Below are positions 8,211 to 16,699 of a stretch of DNA of 64,000 nt, one piece after another. The notes beneath the pieces are model-generated. The model did not search any database. It was not told the origin of the DNA and saw nothing but the letters and a program-made list of their open reading frames with translations. Positions within the stretch are counted from its first letter, which is position 1. The number at the start of each line of letters is the position of its first letter. A program made the position numbers and the translations under genes. Source of the stretch: Halorubrum sp. CBA1229 (GTDB lineage Archaea > Halobacteriota > Halobacteria > Halobacteriales > Haloferacaceae); the NCBI RefSeq assembly GCF_003721435.2, contig NZ_CP054585.1:868001-932000 (forward strand), given 5' to 3'.

Positions 8211-9500
8211 CTAGTCCTGCGCGGTCGGTCCGGCCGGCGGTTCCGACGCGGGGGCGGGCGGCTCGTGGGTCCCGAACTCGGGGTGGGTCTCCTCCATCCA
8301 GACGTACACGACCGCGCCGGACAGGAACATCAGGACGGCGGTCAGATAGAACGCCGCCTCGGCGCCGGCGAACTCCATCGAGAGCCCGATCAGGACCGCG
8401 CCGACGGCGTAACCCGAGTCGCGCCACATCCGGTAGACCCCCATCCCGGCCGACCGCCAGGTCGGGTGGGCCGCGTCGCTCGGGACGGTCATCAGGTTCG
8501 GATACAGCAGCGCCATTCCCAAGCCGGAGACGGCGGCCAGAGCGGCCCACGGGAGGAACCCCTCGACGAGGACCATCCCGAGCACGCCCGCGCCGGCGAG
8601 GAACATCCCGGCGATCACCGGCGGCCGGCGACCGATCCGATCCGCGAGGCCGCCGGTGCCGATCTGCAGGAAGTACATCGCGCTGTGGACGCCGACGACG
8701 GCCCCGACGGCCGCGATATCGAGCCCCTGATTCAGCAGGTACAGCGGGACGGCGATCCAGAACAGCGTGTCGACGAAGTTCTCGATGTGACCCGCTTGCG
8801 CCGCCGCGAACAGCGTCCGATCACCGTAGGTCGCCCGCTTTACCACCTCCTTGAACGGGAGGTTCGCGTCGCGATCGTCGTCGTCGCCCTCGGCCTCCGC
8901 GTACTGGACGGTCTCCTTGATCAGGAAGACCGAGATGAGGAACGCCAGCGCCACGACGACCGCGAGGAAGTAGAACGGCTCCGGTCGGAGGCTCCACCGG
9001 CTGGCGATGACGCCCGTGACCCAGGCACCGACGGCCACGCCGGTGTAGCCGAACGACTCGTCGATGCCGACCGCGAGGCCGCGCTGGTCGGGGCTCGCGA
9101 GGTCGATCTTCGCGTTGATCGCCATGCTCCACGTCAGCGCTTGGTTGACGCCCAGCAGGACGTTCCCGACGGTGATCCAGCCCCAGCTCGGGGCGAAGAT
9201 GAGGATGACCGGCAGGGGGAGCGCCGTGACCCACCCGGCGATGAGCACCGGTTTGCGGCCGTACTCCTCGCCCCACTTCCCGGCGTAGAGGTTGAGGATC
9301 GACTTCACGATCCCGAAGGAGACGACGAACGAGCCGATCACGAGGAACGACTCGACGCCGAGGACGTCCTCACCAAGCGCGGGGACGACGGTGCGCTCGG
9401 ACCCGATGGTCAGCCCGGTCGCGAAGACGAGCAGGACGTGGAGGGAGAACTGACCGAGGTGTTCGCGGATTCCCTGTTTGATGTCGGTTGCCGTGCTCAT
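8211..9500 (-). CDS. Major facilitator superfamily transporter
   Basis: 429 residues with twelve predicted helices. MFS loop motifs are visible: GKWGEEYGRKPVLIAGW (loop 2-3) and GGLADRIGRRPPVIAG (loop 8-9), and an acidic central loop (AEAEGDDDDRDANL) splits two six-helix halves. The substrate is not evident. The start lies three bases after the stop of the rhodanese/metallo-hydrolase gene, so both form one transcript. That pairing suggests transport linked to sulfur or thiol metabolism (inference). Confidence 0.88.
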   Translation of the reverse strand: MSTATDIKQGIREHLGQFSLHVLLVFATGLTIGSERTVVPALGEDVLGVESFLVIGSFVVSFGIVKSILNLYAGKWGEEYGRKPVLIAGWVTALPLPVILIFAPSWGWITVGNVLLGVNQALTWSMAINAKIDLASPDQRGLAVGIDESFGYTGVAVGAWVTGVIASRWSLRPEPFYFLAVVVALAFLISVFLIKETVQYAEAEGDDDDRDANLPFKEVVKRATYGDRTLFAAAQAGHIENFVDTLFWIAVPLYLLNQGLDIAAVGAVVGVHSAMYFLQIGTGGLADRIGRRPPVIAGMFLAGAGVLGMVLVEGFLPWAALAAVSGLGMALLYPNLMTVPSDAAHPTWRSAGMGVYRMWRDSGYAVGAVLIGLSMEFAGAEAAFYLTAVLMFLSGAVVYVWMEETHPEFGTHEPPAPASEPPAGPTAQD

Positions 9501-9503
9501 GGG

Positions 9504-10616
9504 TCACTCGGCCGCGCAGTTGTTCGGCCCCAGCTCCAGCTCGGCCAGTTCGTCCGCCGGAACCGACTCCTGTCCCACGTTCGTGCGCTTGACCCGCTCG
9601 AAGTTCGGCGGGTGGTCCGGGACGTCCGACGCGAGCGCCGCGACGAACGCCTCGCGGTCGCGACCGAGGTCCGCGTTCCGCGCTTTGACTTCCGCGAGCG
9701 TCGCGGCTACCGGCGGCTCCGGCGAGCCGGGGTCGTGCGCCGGGAGCACGACCGCGTCGTCCGGTCGGTCCAGCAGCCGCCGGAGGCTCTCGTACAGCGT
9801 CGCGGCGTTCCCCTCGACATCGGAGTCCTCGATGCCGGCCTCGACGCCGAGCTCGACGCGGCCGACGCTGTCGTGGAACAGGGTGTCCCCCGTGAGCAGC
9901 GCCGCGCCGCCGACGTCGAACGAGACGCTTCCCTCGCTGTGTCCGGGCGTGTGGATGACCTCGACGGCGAGCCCGCCGACGGTCACGACCTGGCCGTCCT
10001 CGATCGGCGTCGCGTCGAGCGCGAGCGCGTCCTTCGGGTGGAGGGAGTAGGGGACGCCGTGGCGGTCGGCGAGCGCCGCGGCGCCCGAGACGTGGTCGGC
10101 GTGGGCGTGCGTGTCGAAGACGCCGACGACCTCCGCGTCGTACTCGTCGAGGACCGCGTCGTACTCGTCGAGGTAGTGCGACGGGTCGAAGACGGCGGCA
10201 TCGCCGTCCGAGACGAGGACGTGCGAGAGACAGCCCTTTCCCGGGCGCGCGATCTGAACGAGCGTCCCGTCGAGGTCGACCGGCACCTCGGCGTGTCGGT
10301 GGACGCGGCTCCACCCGCTCATCCCGTCGGCGAGCGTCACCGCGTCGTAGCCCAGTTCGCGGAGGACGTCCGTCGCGGTCTGCGAGACGACGCCCTCGGC
10401 GCAGACGGTGACGATCTCCGTGTCGTCGGGGAGCGCGGAGAGCGTCGGCTTGGCGCGGTCGGGGTCGCCGGTCAACTCGTCGTACACGTCGACGTTGACG
10501 CTGCCCGGGACGTGCCACTCCTCGAACTCCGGTTCGTGGCGGATGTCGAGGACGAGCGGGCCCTCGTCGTCGTTTCGCAGCTGTTCGCTGAGCGCGTCCG
10601 GCGATAGCTCCTGCAT
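9504..10616 (-). CDS. Rhodanese-metallo-beta-lactamase fusion (persulfide dioxygenase-like)
   Basis: About 370 residues from the ATG at 10616. The N-terminal rhodanese domain (MQELSPDALSEQL, LVLDIRHEPEFEEWHVPGSV) has its catalytic cysteine in VTVCAEGV (about residue 72). The metallo-beta-lactamase domain has the zinc motif THAHADH (about 169-175), then IHTPGHSEGSV and LTGDTLF. The order is inverted relative to the usual lactamase-then-rhodanese fusion. It probably oxidises or transfers persulfide sulfur. Starts at 10664 and 10673 would lie at or before the expected transcription start, so 10616 is preferred. It is divergent from a cysteine-rich regulator. Confidence 0.85.
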   Translation of the reverse strand: MQELSPDALSEQLRNDDEGPLVLDIRHEPEFEEWHVPGSVNVDVYDELTGDPDRAKPTLSALPDDTEIVTVCAEGVVSQTATDVLRELGYDAVTLADGMSGWSRVHRHAEVPVDLDGTLVQIARPGKGCLSHVLVSDGDAAVFDPSHYLDEYDAVLDEYDAEVVGVFDTHAHADHVSGAAALADRHGVPYSLHPKDALALDATPIEDGQVVTVGGLAVEVIHTPGHSEGSVSFDVGGAALLTGDTLFHDSVGRVELGVEAGIEDSDVEGNAATLYESLRRLLDRPDDAVVLPAHDPGSPEPPVAATLAEVKARNADLGRDREAFVAALASDVPDHPPNFERVKRTNVGQESVPADELAELELGPNNCAAE

Positions 10617-10673
10617 CGTACTCTTGAATAGCGCGGACGGGGGGATACGGTCGCTGCCGGACATGACCGGCAC

Positions 10674-10683
10674 TATTAATTAC
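10674..10683. promoter_or_regulatory. Shared AT-rich promoter between the rhodanese/MBL operon and the Bat-type regulator
   Basis: TATTAATTAC is the only AT-rich stretch in the intergenic region. It is TATA-like on both strands. On the plus strand it is about 27 bases before the ATG at 10705; on the minus strand it would start a transcript near 10650. Control of both genes from one site is likely (inference). Confidence 0.6.
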
Positions 10684-10704
10684 GGACGAGCCCAAATCCG
10701 CTCG

Positions 10705-11439
10705 ATGAGTCTGTACGAGGCCTCCGTCCGGGTCAAACACGAGTGTCCGTACCGGGAGATCTCGGAGCGGCACCCGGATCTCACGATACGAGAGTGGCCG
10801 CTGAGCGACTGCCAGGTGCTCGAGATCACGACCGAGACGACCCCGACGGACGCGCTGCTCGACGACATCGACCGACTCGGGACCGTCCTCCACCAGTCCG
10901 AGGACGGCGACGGGTACCACGTCGTCACGCAGTCCTGCCTCTGTTCGCTCGAGGAGTCCGTCATCGACCGCTTCGAGGCGCACAACTGCCTGTATCAGTC
11001 ACCGACGATCTACCGGCAGGGCTGGGAGCACTACACGGTGGTCGCGTTCGACGACGCGGACGTCCGGGATCTGCTCGACGACCTGCGGGCCGACAGGGAG
11101 ATCGAACTGCTCTCGAAGACCTCGATCTCGGAACAGCAGGTCCCGCACAGCATGCTGGCGCCGGCCAACCAGCTGTTCGAGGGTATCACCGACCGACAGC
11201 TGGCGGCGCTCCAGTTGGCGCTGGAGCGCGGCTACTACACCCAGCCGCGGAAGACCTCGCTGCGGGAGCTCGCCGACCAGACGGCCGTCGCTCGCTCGAC
11301 GTACGAGGAACACCTCCGGAAGGCGGAGAACAAGCTGCTCACGAGCGCGGGACAGTACCTGCGACTGGTCACCGCGACGTCGACGGGCGACCCGCTGGAG
11401 GTCGAGGAGACCCGTCGGGCCGATCGCGCCGCCGATTAG
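10705..11439 (+). CDS. Bat-type helix-turn-helix regulator with an N-terminal cysteine-rich sensor
   Basis: 244 residues. The C-terminal ~55 residues are a Bat/HTH_10 domain (GITDRQLAALQLALERGYY, TSLRELADQTAVARSTYEEH). The N-terminal ~100 residues hold five cysteines: C14 (KHECPYREIS), C36, C78 and C80 (QSCLCSLEE), and C95 (EAHNCLYQSP). Such a cluster could sense persulfides, oxidants or a metal. Divergence from the rhodanese/MBL-MFS operon over one AT box supports control of that operon by sulfur status. Sensor chemistry is inferred; the DNA-binding class is clear. Confidence 0.82.
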   Translation: MSLYEASVRVKHECPYREISERHPDLTIREWPLSDCQVLEITTETTPTDALLDDIDRLGTVLHQSEDGDGYHVVTQSCLCSLEESVIDRFEAHNCLYQSPTIYRQGWEHYTVVAFDDADVRDLLDDLRADREIELLSKTSISEQQVPHSMLAPANQLFEGITDRQLAALQLALERGYYTQPRKTSLRELADQTAVARSTYEEHLRKAENKLLTSAGQYLRLVTATSTGDPLEVEETRRADRAAD

Positions 11440-11577
11440 TCCGCCGTTAGCACACCGCGACCTCCGAGACACGGAACCTCAAGACACGATGGCTACGAGA
11501 ACCACACCGGAGCGCGGTCTCGCGGCCGCTCGGTGCATCGAAGGTCGACGAACGCGCGTCTTCGAGGGGCCCGCGCC

Positions 11578-12183
11578 GTGAGCGACGTCGAGAGCTTCGT
11601 CCGGTTCTGCGACAGCGAGTTCGGGAGCGCCGTCATGGACCGCGAGGCGGCGTACGTGCGCCGACACGTCGCCGCGGGCGACCGGGCGCTGGACGTCGGG
11701 TGCGGCATCGGGTCGCTCGAGGAGCGAGTCCCCGACCGCGGTATGATCGGACTCGACCGGTCGGCGGCGATGGTCCGGACGGCGCGGGACCGGGTCGACG
11801 CGCCGTTCGTCCTCGGTGACGCGACCGCGCTGCCGGTCGCGACCGGGTCGGTCGACGCCGTGGTCTTCGTCTCGACGCTCGAGTTCCTCCCCGACGCCGA
11901 AGCGGCGCTGAGCGAGGCGACCCGCGTCCTCGCGTCGGACGGGACCCTCGTCGCGCTCGTGTTGAACACGCGCTCCGAGTACGTCCGGTCGAACCTGCGG
12001 CGAGAGGGCTCGTACTTCCAGCGGATGGTCCACCGCGACTCGGCGGCCCTGACGGAGCGGATACTGGAACGCGTCGACGGCGAGCGGGAGTACTTCCTGG
12101 GGGTCTCCGGCGAAGAGGTGTTCGAGAGCAGCGACCCGGAGACCGCGGCGATCGCGGCGGTCGTCGGCGAGCCGGTCGACTGA
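11578..12183 (+). CDS. Class I SAM-dependent methyltransferase
   Basis: 201 residues from a GTG start at 11578 (VSDVESFVRFCDSEFG). The SAM-binding loop is ALDVGCGIGSLEE, the ribose-binding acidic residue is in MIGLDRSAAM, and the post-II and post-III segments are VLGDATALPVATGSVDAVVF and LSEATRVLASDGTLVALVL. It resembles UbiE/MenG-type small-molecule methyltransferases, but the substrate is not evident. A longer start at 11533 adds an arginine-rich segment unlike haloarchaeal proteins. A short gap precedes a nucleoside phosphorylase gene on the same strand. Confidence 0.85.
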   Translation: MSDVESFVRFCDSEFGSAVMDREAAYVRRHVAAGDRALDVGCGIGSLEERVPDRGMIGLDRSAAMVRTARDRVDAPFVLGDATALPVATGSVDAVVFVSTLEFLPDAEAALSEATRVLASDGTLVALVLNTRSEYVRSNLRREGSYFQRMVHRDSAALTERILERVDGEREYFLGVSGEEVFESSDPETAAIAAVVGEPVD

Positions 12184-12221
12184 CCGCAACACCCTTTCGT
12201 CGGTTCCGCGAACGCCGGCAC

Positions 12222-13031
12222 ATGACCGACCCGTCCGACTCGGACGCGTCCCCGCTCTTCGAGGCGAAGGCGTTCGACGAGCCGTCCGTCTTCGCGCCGG
12301 AGGCCCTCATGGAGAACGCCCGACGACAGAAGGATCTCCCGGAGCGGCCGGTCCCGGACGTCTGCGTGCTCGACCCGGACGGAGACGTCGTCCGCCAGTT
12401 GGCGGCCACGGGCGCGGCGCGGGAGGACGAGACGTGGCCGGGGTACCACACCGACCTCTATCGGTTCGAACGGGGCGGCGAGGAGTTCGGGATCGTGGGG
12501 CGCGCCGTCGGGGCCTCGTTCGCCGTCCTCGTCGCGGAGCAGCTGTTCGCCGCCGGCTGCGACCTCCTCGTGAGCGTCACCTCCTCGGGGCGGATCGTCC
12601 CGAGGGAGGACCCGCCCTACTTCGTGCTCATCGAGCGCGCGCTCCGGGACGAGGGGACGAGCCATCACTACCGGTCGTCGGGTCGGTACGCGCGCCTCGA
12701 TCCCGACCTCCGAGACTCGGTCGAGCGGGCGTGCGAATCGGTGTCGCGGCCGGTGTACGCGGGCGCGACGTGGACGACGGACGCCCCCTTCCGGGAGACC
12801 GAGACCGCGATCGAACGCGCCCGGTCCGAGGGGGTCCTCGCGGTGGAGATGGAGGCGGCGGCGCTGTACGCGTTCGCAGAGGCTCGGGACCGGCCGGTGG
12901 TCTGTTTCGCGCACGTGACCAACCAGATGGGGCAGACCGAGGAGGACTTCGAGAAGGGTGAGGCGGACGGCAGCCGAGACGCCCTGGAGGTGATCGACGC
13001 GGCCGCCGCGGCCTGGCGCGGGTCGGACTGA
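12222..13031 (+). CDS. Nucleoside phosphorylase (PNP/UDP family)
   Basis: 269 residues of the PNP/uridine phosphorylase fold. The conserved purine/ribose site reads VLAVEMEAAALYAFAEARDR. The catalytic region is GRAVGASFAVLVAEQLFAAG, then DLLVSVTSSGRI, and a C-terminal phosphate loop lies at CFAHVTNQMGQTEEDF. It cleaves a nucleoside with phosphate to base plus (deoxy)ribose-1-phosphate; the base preference cannot be read from sequence. The start is the ATG at 12222 after a short leader. Purine-salvage genes follow on the other strand. Confidence 0.85.
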   Translation: MTDPSDSDASPLFEAKAFDEPSVFAPEALMENARRQKDLPERPVPDVCVLDPDGDVVRQLAATGAAREDETWPGYHTDLYRFERGGEEFGIVGRAVGASFAVLVAEQLFAAGCDLLVSVTSSGRIVPREDPPYFVLIERALRDEGTSHHYRSSGRYARLDPDLRDSVERACESVSRPVYAGATWTTDAPFRETETAIERARSEGVLAVEMEAAALYAFAEARDRPVVCFAHVTNQMGQTEEDFEKGEADGSRDALEVIDAAAAAWRGSD

Positions 13032-13056
13032 GCGCCCTCGGAGCCGACCGGGGCGC

Positions 13057-13704
13057 TCACGGCCCGTCCCGCGCGGCCCGGTACCGGTCGTGGAGTCGCT
13101 CGAACAGCGCGCGACCCGTCTCGGTCCGCAGTCGGGGCCCGGTCGTCGCGAAGAACTCGTCGAGGTCGTCGTACTCGCGGAAGGCGTCGGGGTCGCCGGC
13201 GGCGGGGTCGTACCGGTCGCCGCGCTCGTAGATCACCGCCTGCAGACAGACGTCGAGCAGGTCACACTCCTTGACGAGCACGGCCTCCGGCGAGTCGCGG
13301 ACCTCGTACGCCTCCCACGCGTCGCGGACGCGGTCGGGGAGCGGTCCGGCGAGGTCGGCCATCGCCTCGCGCTCGGCGGTCTCCTTCGCGGCCGGGTCCA
13401 CCGGGTCAGCGGTCGAGTCGGCGCGCGTCGCGACGTCGCCGGTCTCCGCCTCGGCGACGTCGTGGACCACGGCGAGCCGGAGCGCGCGGTCGAGGTCGAC
13501 GTCGGGCAGGTCCGTCCGGAACCGGTCGCCGAGCGTCAAGACGAGGTACGCGACCCCCCACGCGTGCGCGGCCACCGACTCGGGGGCGTCGACGCCGCGG
13601 AGCTGCCAGCCCGTGCGCCGCTCGTCTTTGAGGGCGTAGGCGTCGAGGAGGGCGTCGATCGCGGGGTCGGGGTCAGCGTCCGATTCCGGGTCGTCTCCGG
13701 CCAT
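13057..13704 (-). CDS. HD-domain protein, YfbR-like 5'-nucleotidase family
   Basis: 215 residues. Metal ligands of the YfbR/HDDC2 type are visible: the first histidine in ESVAAHAWGVAYLVL, the HD dyad in LAVVHDVAEAETGDV, and the distal aspartate in LVKECDLLDVCLQA. Relatives dephosphorylate deoxynucleoside 5'-monophosphates. The gene begins nine bases after the end of a phosphoribosyltransferase gene on the same strand, so the pair probably balances nucleotide pools. Confidence 0.85.
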   Translation of the reverse strand: MAGDDPESDADPDPAIDALLDAYALKDERRTGWQLRGVDAPESVAAHAWGVAYLVLTLGDRFRTDLPDVDLDRALRLAVVHDVAEAETGDVATRADSTADPVDPAAKETAEREAMADLAGPLPDRVRDAWEAYEVRDSPEAVLVKECDLLDVCLQAVIYERGDRYDPAAGDPDAFREYDDLDEFFATTGPRLRTETGRALFERLHDRYRAARDGP

Positions 13705-13713
13705 CGCGAGCGG

Positions 13714-14409
13714 TCACTCGGCGAGCGTCCAGGCGTCGTCGCCGGTGCGGTCGGCCACGCCGCGGCGGACCATCTCGTCGAGCACCTCGTCGAGGCGGCC
13801 GGGCTGGGCGACCTCCATCTCGATGCGGCCGATGCTGTGGTACTCGTCGAGGTAGTGGCGGACGGCCTCCCGGTCGAAGGCGTCCTGGTCGGCGCGCTCC
13901 ATCGCGCCCTCGGTGAGGTCGATCATGTCCTCGAGGAAGTTCCACGGGTAGACGACCCACGTCCACTGTTCGAGCCGCTCGCCGACGAAGTCCGGCTGGA
14001 ACTCGGAGGTGCCGAGCAGCTGGAGCGTCGCGGTGCGGATCTCGGCGGCGTCGCGGTCGTCGACGTACTCCTCGGCGCGGCGGATCGAGCCGCCGGTGTC
14101 CGCGATGTCGTCGATGATCAGGACGTTCTTCCCCTCGACGCTGCCCTCCGGCATCGGGTAGCGGATCTGGGGCTCGTCGGTCTTCTCCGCCGCGCCGACG
14201 TAGTGCTCCATCTTGAGGCTCGTCAGGTCGTTGAGCCCGAGGAAGTCGCAGACGCATCGGCCCGCGAACCAGCCGCCGCGGGCCAGCGCGACGACCATGT
14301 CCGGCTCGAAGTCCGCGCGCTTCACTTCGTTCGAGACGTTGCGGCAGAGCCCGTAGATGTACTCCCAGTTGGTGAGGGTGCAGTCGAAGTCGTCCGGGAG
14401 GTCGCTCAT
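13714..14409 (-). CDS. Purine-type phosphoribosyltransferase
   Basis: 231 residues starting MSDLPDDFDCTLTNWEY. The PRPP loop is VLIIDDIADTGGSIRRA, and the upstream active-site region is DMVVALARGGWFAGRCVCDFL. The C-terminal ~60 residues are an extra segment with a likely winged-helix character (RHYLDEYHSIGRIEMEVAQ, LDEVLDEMVRRG). It converts a free base plus PRPP to the nucleotide; xanthine/guanine/hypoxanthine type is likely but not certain. It is divergent from gatB across copy B of the repeated element. Confidence 0.88.
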   Translation of the reverse strand: MSDLPDDFDCTLTNWEYIYGLCRNVSNEVKRADFEPDMVVALARGGWFAGRCVCDFLGLNDLTSLKMEHYVGAAEKTDEPQIRYPMPEGSVEGKNVLIIDDIADTGGSIRRAEEYVDDRDAAEIRTATLQLLGTSEFQPDFVGERLEQWTWVVYPWNFLEDMIDLTEGAMERADQDAFDREAVRHYLDEYHSIGRIEMEVAQPGRLDEVLDEMVRRGVADRTGDDAWTLAE

Positions 14410-14510
14410 ACGGCCGTTCCTCCCACCCGCGCGCTCATAAGGGTTTAGCAACGCCGCCGGGGGGAGATCGGCCGCGGCGAACACTGCGACATAGCTCAAC
14501 ACGAACACCC

Positions 14511-14830
14511 GCGGTGGCGCGTGCCTCCGAGCGCCCGCAGGGCGCGAGGAGCACGCGCGAGGGAGTCGGCGGTCCGGAGCAACGCGGAGGACCGCCGACA
14601 GGGCGAGAGCGAAGCTCTCGCTTGCAACCGGCGCTACGCGCCGGTGACGAGGCTGGGGAGGCGTGAGGTGCGGGGCGGTTGCGGGCGGGTGGGACTCAAA
14701 GGGGCAGCCGCGAGGATGGCGCAGACGACGCAAGCACCGCAACGAGAGAGCGCCAGCGACCAAGTGAGGAGCGCAGCGAGTGTGCGCCATCCTCGCGGCT
14801 GGGGCTTTGACGGTGTTCACCGTCGATCCG
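14511..14830 (+). ncRNA. Five-copy structured element, copy B (candidate non-coding RNA)
   Basis: Fills the divergent intergenic region between the phosphoribosyltransferase and gatB. P1 hairpin: GCGCGTG (14517-14523) with CACGCGC (14552-14558), CTCC with GGAG, inner stem 14531-14535/14541-14545. Internal perfect hairpins are GAGAGC-gaa-GCTCTC and ACCGGCGC-tac-GCGCCGGT. Box GAGGCTGGGGAGGCGTGAGG starts at 14649 and box GGGACTCAAAGGGGC is 14691-14705. The long stem is a perfect 19 bp: CAGCCGCGAGGATGGCGCA (14705-14723) with 14783-14801. Box GGGGCTTTG is 14801-14809 and the terminal palindrome GGTGTTCACC 14812-14821. This copy has no clear TATA box upstream. Confidence 0.6.
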
Positions 14831-14952
14831 CTGTCGAGGACGTATCGCCGAGTACCGTGAAAGCGAACATCCAGATCCACGCCGACTCGACTGTAATACA
14901 CCACGTATCGCTCCCGACACGATTTAGGTGGCCCGCCCGCAACGAGTCGGTA

Positions 14953-16443
14953 ATGAGCACTCAGGCCGCGACGGAGGAGCGGACGGTCGTGATCGGGCTG
15001 GAGGTCCACGTCCAGCTCGAGACCGACACGAAGATCTTCTGCGGCTGTTCGACGGAGCCCACCGAGGAGGACGAGGAGCCGAACACGCGCACGTGTCCCA
15101 CCTGCCTCGGGCTGCCGGGCGCGCTGCCGGTCCTCAACGAGGCCGCCGTCGAGGCCGCCGTGAAGGTGGGGAAGGCGATCGACGCCGACATCCCCGAGAC
15201 GACGACGTTCCACCGGAAGAACTACTACTACCCCGACCTGCCGAAGAACTTCCAGCTCACCCAGTACGACGCCCCGATCTGTCAGTCCGGGGAGCTGGAA
15301 GTCCGCGTCGACAGCGAGCCGCGGACCATCGGGATCACCCGAGCACACCTCGAGGAGGACCCCGGGAGCCTCCAGCACGCCGGCGGCTCCATCGAGTCGG
15401 CGACGCATACGCTCGTGAACTACAACCGCGCCGGAACGCCACTGATGGAGATCGTCACCGAGCCGGACTTCCGGTCGCCGGCGGAGACGCGCGCCTTCCT
15501 CGCGAAGTTAGAGGAGGTCCTCGAGTACCTCGGCGTCTTCGACCCGACCCGCGACGGGAGCCTGCGCGTCGACGCCAACGTCTCGCTCGTCCCGGAGGGC
15601 CAGGTCGCCGACGACGGGGCGATCACCGACGACGCCCTCGCGGAGGTGAACCGCGCGGAGGTGAAGAACATCTCCAGCCACAAGGGCGCCGAGCAGGCGC
15701 TGGCGTACGAGGTCACCAGACAGGAGAACGTGCTCCGGCGCGGCCGCGAGATCGAGCAGGAGACGCGTCACTGGGACGAGGCGCGCGGCGTCACCGTCTC
15801 GATGCGCTCGAAGGAGGCCGAGAAGGACTACCGCTACTTCCGGGAGGCCGACCTCCCCGCGCTGGAGGTGTCGGACTGGAAAGAGCAGATTCCGATCCCG
15901 GAGCTGCCGGACGCCCGGCGGGAGCGCTTCCGCGAGGAGTACGGGCTCGACCGCGAGTCGGCCTCGAAGCTCACCTCGACGAAGGCGGTCGCGGACTTCT
16001 TCGAGGACGTCGCCGAGTCGTTCGACCCCGACCTCGCCGCGACGTGGGTCGCCGACAACCTGCTCGGCGAGCTCAACTATCGGGAGATGCAGATCACGGA
16101 CGTCGAGGACCGGCTCGACGAGTTCACGCGCCTGATCGAGCTCGTCGCCGACGGGGAGCTCACCGTGAAGAACGCCGAGGAGGTCGTCCTCCGCGAGATG
16201 CTCGACGCGGGCGAGGACCCCGAGACGGTCATCGACCGCGAGGGGCTCGGCGTGGCCGACTCCGGCGAGGTCGAGACCGCCGTCGAGGCCGCCATCGACG
16301 ACAACCCCGACGCGGTCGCCGACTACCACGACGGCGACGAGGGCGCGATCAACTTCCTCGTCGGGCAGGTGATGCAGGAGACGGGCGGCAGCGCCGACCC
16401 CGGCCAGGTGAACGGGCTGCTCCGCGAACGGCTGGACGGGTAG
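14953..16443 (+). CDS. gatB: Aspartyl/glutamyl-tRNA amidotransferase subunit B
   Basis: 496 residues, full length. GatB binds misacylated tRNA and, with GatA/GatC, converts Asp-tRNA(Asn) and/or Glu-tRNA(Gln) to the amides. Signatures: VIGLEVHVQLETDTKIFCGC, the zinc cysteines in TRTCPTCLGLPGALPVLN, then HRKNYYYPDLPKNFQLTQYD and NRAGTPLMEIVTEPD. The C-terminal YqeY-like tail domain ends NFLVGQVMQETGG. gatA and gatC are not in the window. The SAMP gene begins 7 bases after the stop, so the two are probably co-transcribed. Confidence 0.97.
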   Translation: MSTQAATEERTVVIGLEVHVQLETDTKIFCGCSTEPTEEDEEPNTRTCPTCLGLPGALPVLNEAAVEAAVKVGKAIDADIPETTTFHRKNYYYPDLPKNFQLTQYDAPICQSGELEVRVDSEPRTIGITRAHLEEDPGSLQHAGGSIESATHTLVNYNRAGTPLMEIVTEPDFRSPAETRAFLAKLEEVLEYLGVFDPTRDGSLRVDANVSLVPEGQVADDGAITDDALAEVNRAEVKNISSHKGAEQALAYEVTRQENVLRRGREIEQETRHWDEARGVTVSMRSKEAEKDYRYFREADLPALEVSDWKEQIPIPELPDARRERFREEYGLDRESASKLTSTKAVADFFEDVAESFDPDLAATWVADNLLGELNYREMQITDVEDRLDEFTRLIELVADGELTVKNAEEVVLREMLDAGEDPETVIDREGLGVADSGEVETAVEAAIDDNPDAVADYHDGDEGAINFLVGQVMQETGGSADPGQVNGLLRERLDG

Positions 16444-16450
16444 GTCCCCG

Positions 16451-16699
16451 ATGAACGTCACCGTCGAGGTCGTCGGCGAGGGAGCCGCCGAGTACGACCT
16501 CGCCGACGACGCGACATACGCCGACCTCATCCGCGAAGCGGGGTACCACCCGCAGGAGGCGTCCGTCCTCGTCGACGGCTCGCCGGTTCCCGGCGACCGC
16601 GTCGTCGACGCCGACGAGGTCCGACTGCTCCGACTTATAAAGGGCGGAGCGACGGACGACGGCGCGACGGACGACGGCGCGACGGATTGCGACGCGTGA
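16451..16699 (+). CDS. samp2: SAMP2-like ubiquitin-fold modifier with a C-terminal extension after the GG motif
   Basis: 82 residues. Residues 1-66 closely match SAMP2 of Haloferax volcanii as I remember it (MNVTVEVVGE start, LRLIKGG end). SAMP2 is a beta-grasp protein that is adenylated by UbaA and either conjugated to lysines or used as sulfur carrier in tRNA thiolation. In known SAMPs the diglycine is the C-terminus. Here GG (residues 65-66, bases 16643-16648) is followed in frame by 16 residues, ATDDGATDDGATDCDA, encoded by a 15-bp repeat. Activation would therefore require proteolytic trimming, or this copy is inactive. The UbaA gene lies at 23535. The stop overlaps the next gene (GTGA). 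Confidence 0.88.
   Translation: MNVTVEVVGEGAAEYDLADDATYADLIREAGYHPQEASVLVDGSPVPGDRVVDADEVRLLRLIKGGATDDGATDDGATDCDA

Noticed and set aside
8265-10607. A 780-codon plus-strand frame opposite the MFS and rhodanese/MBL genes
   Set aside because: It is a GC3-driven shadow: long runs of R, D, V, G, no domain motifs, and it mirrors two well-supported minus-strand genes.
16649-16699. Frameshift as the cause of the SAMP tail
   Set aside because: The tail is in the same frame as the GG codons and ends at a stop that overlaps the next gene's GTG. A sequencing indel would have to fall exactly in the repeat; possible but not the simplest reading.
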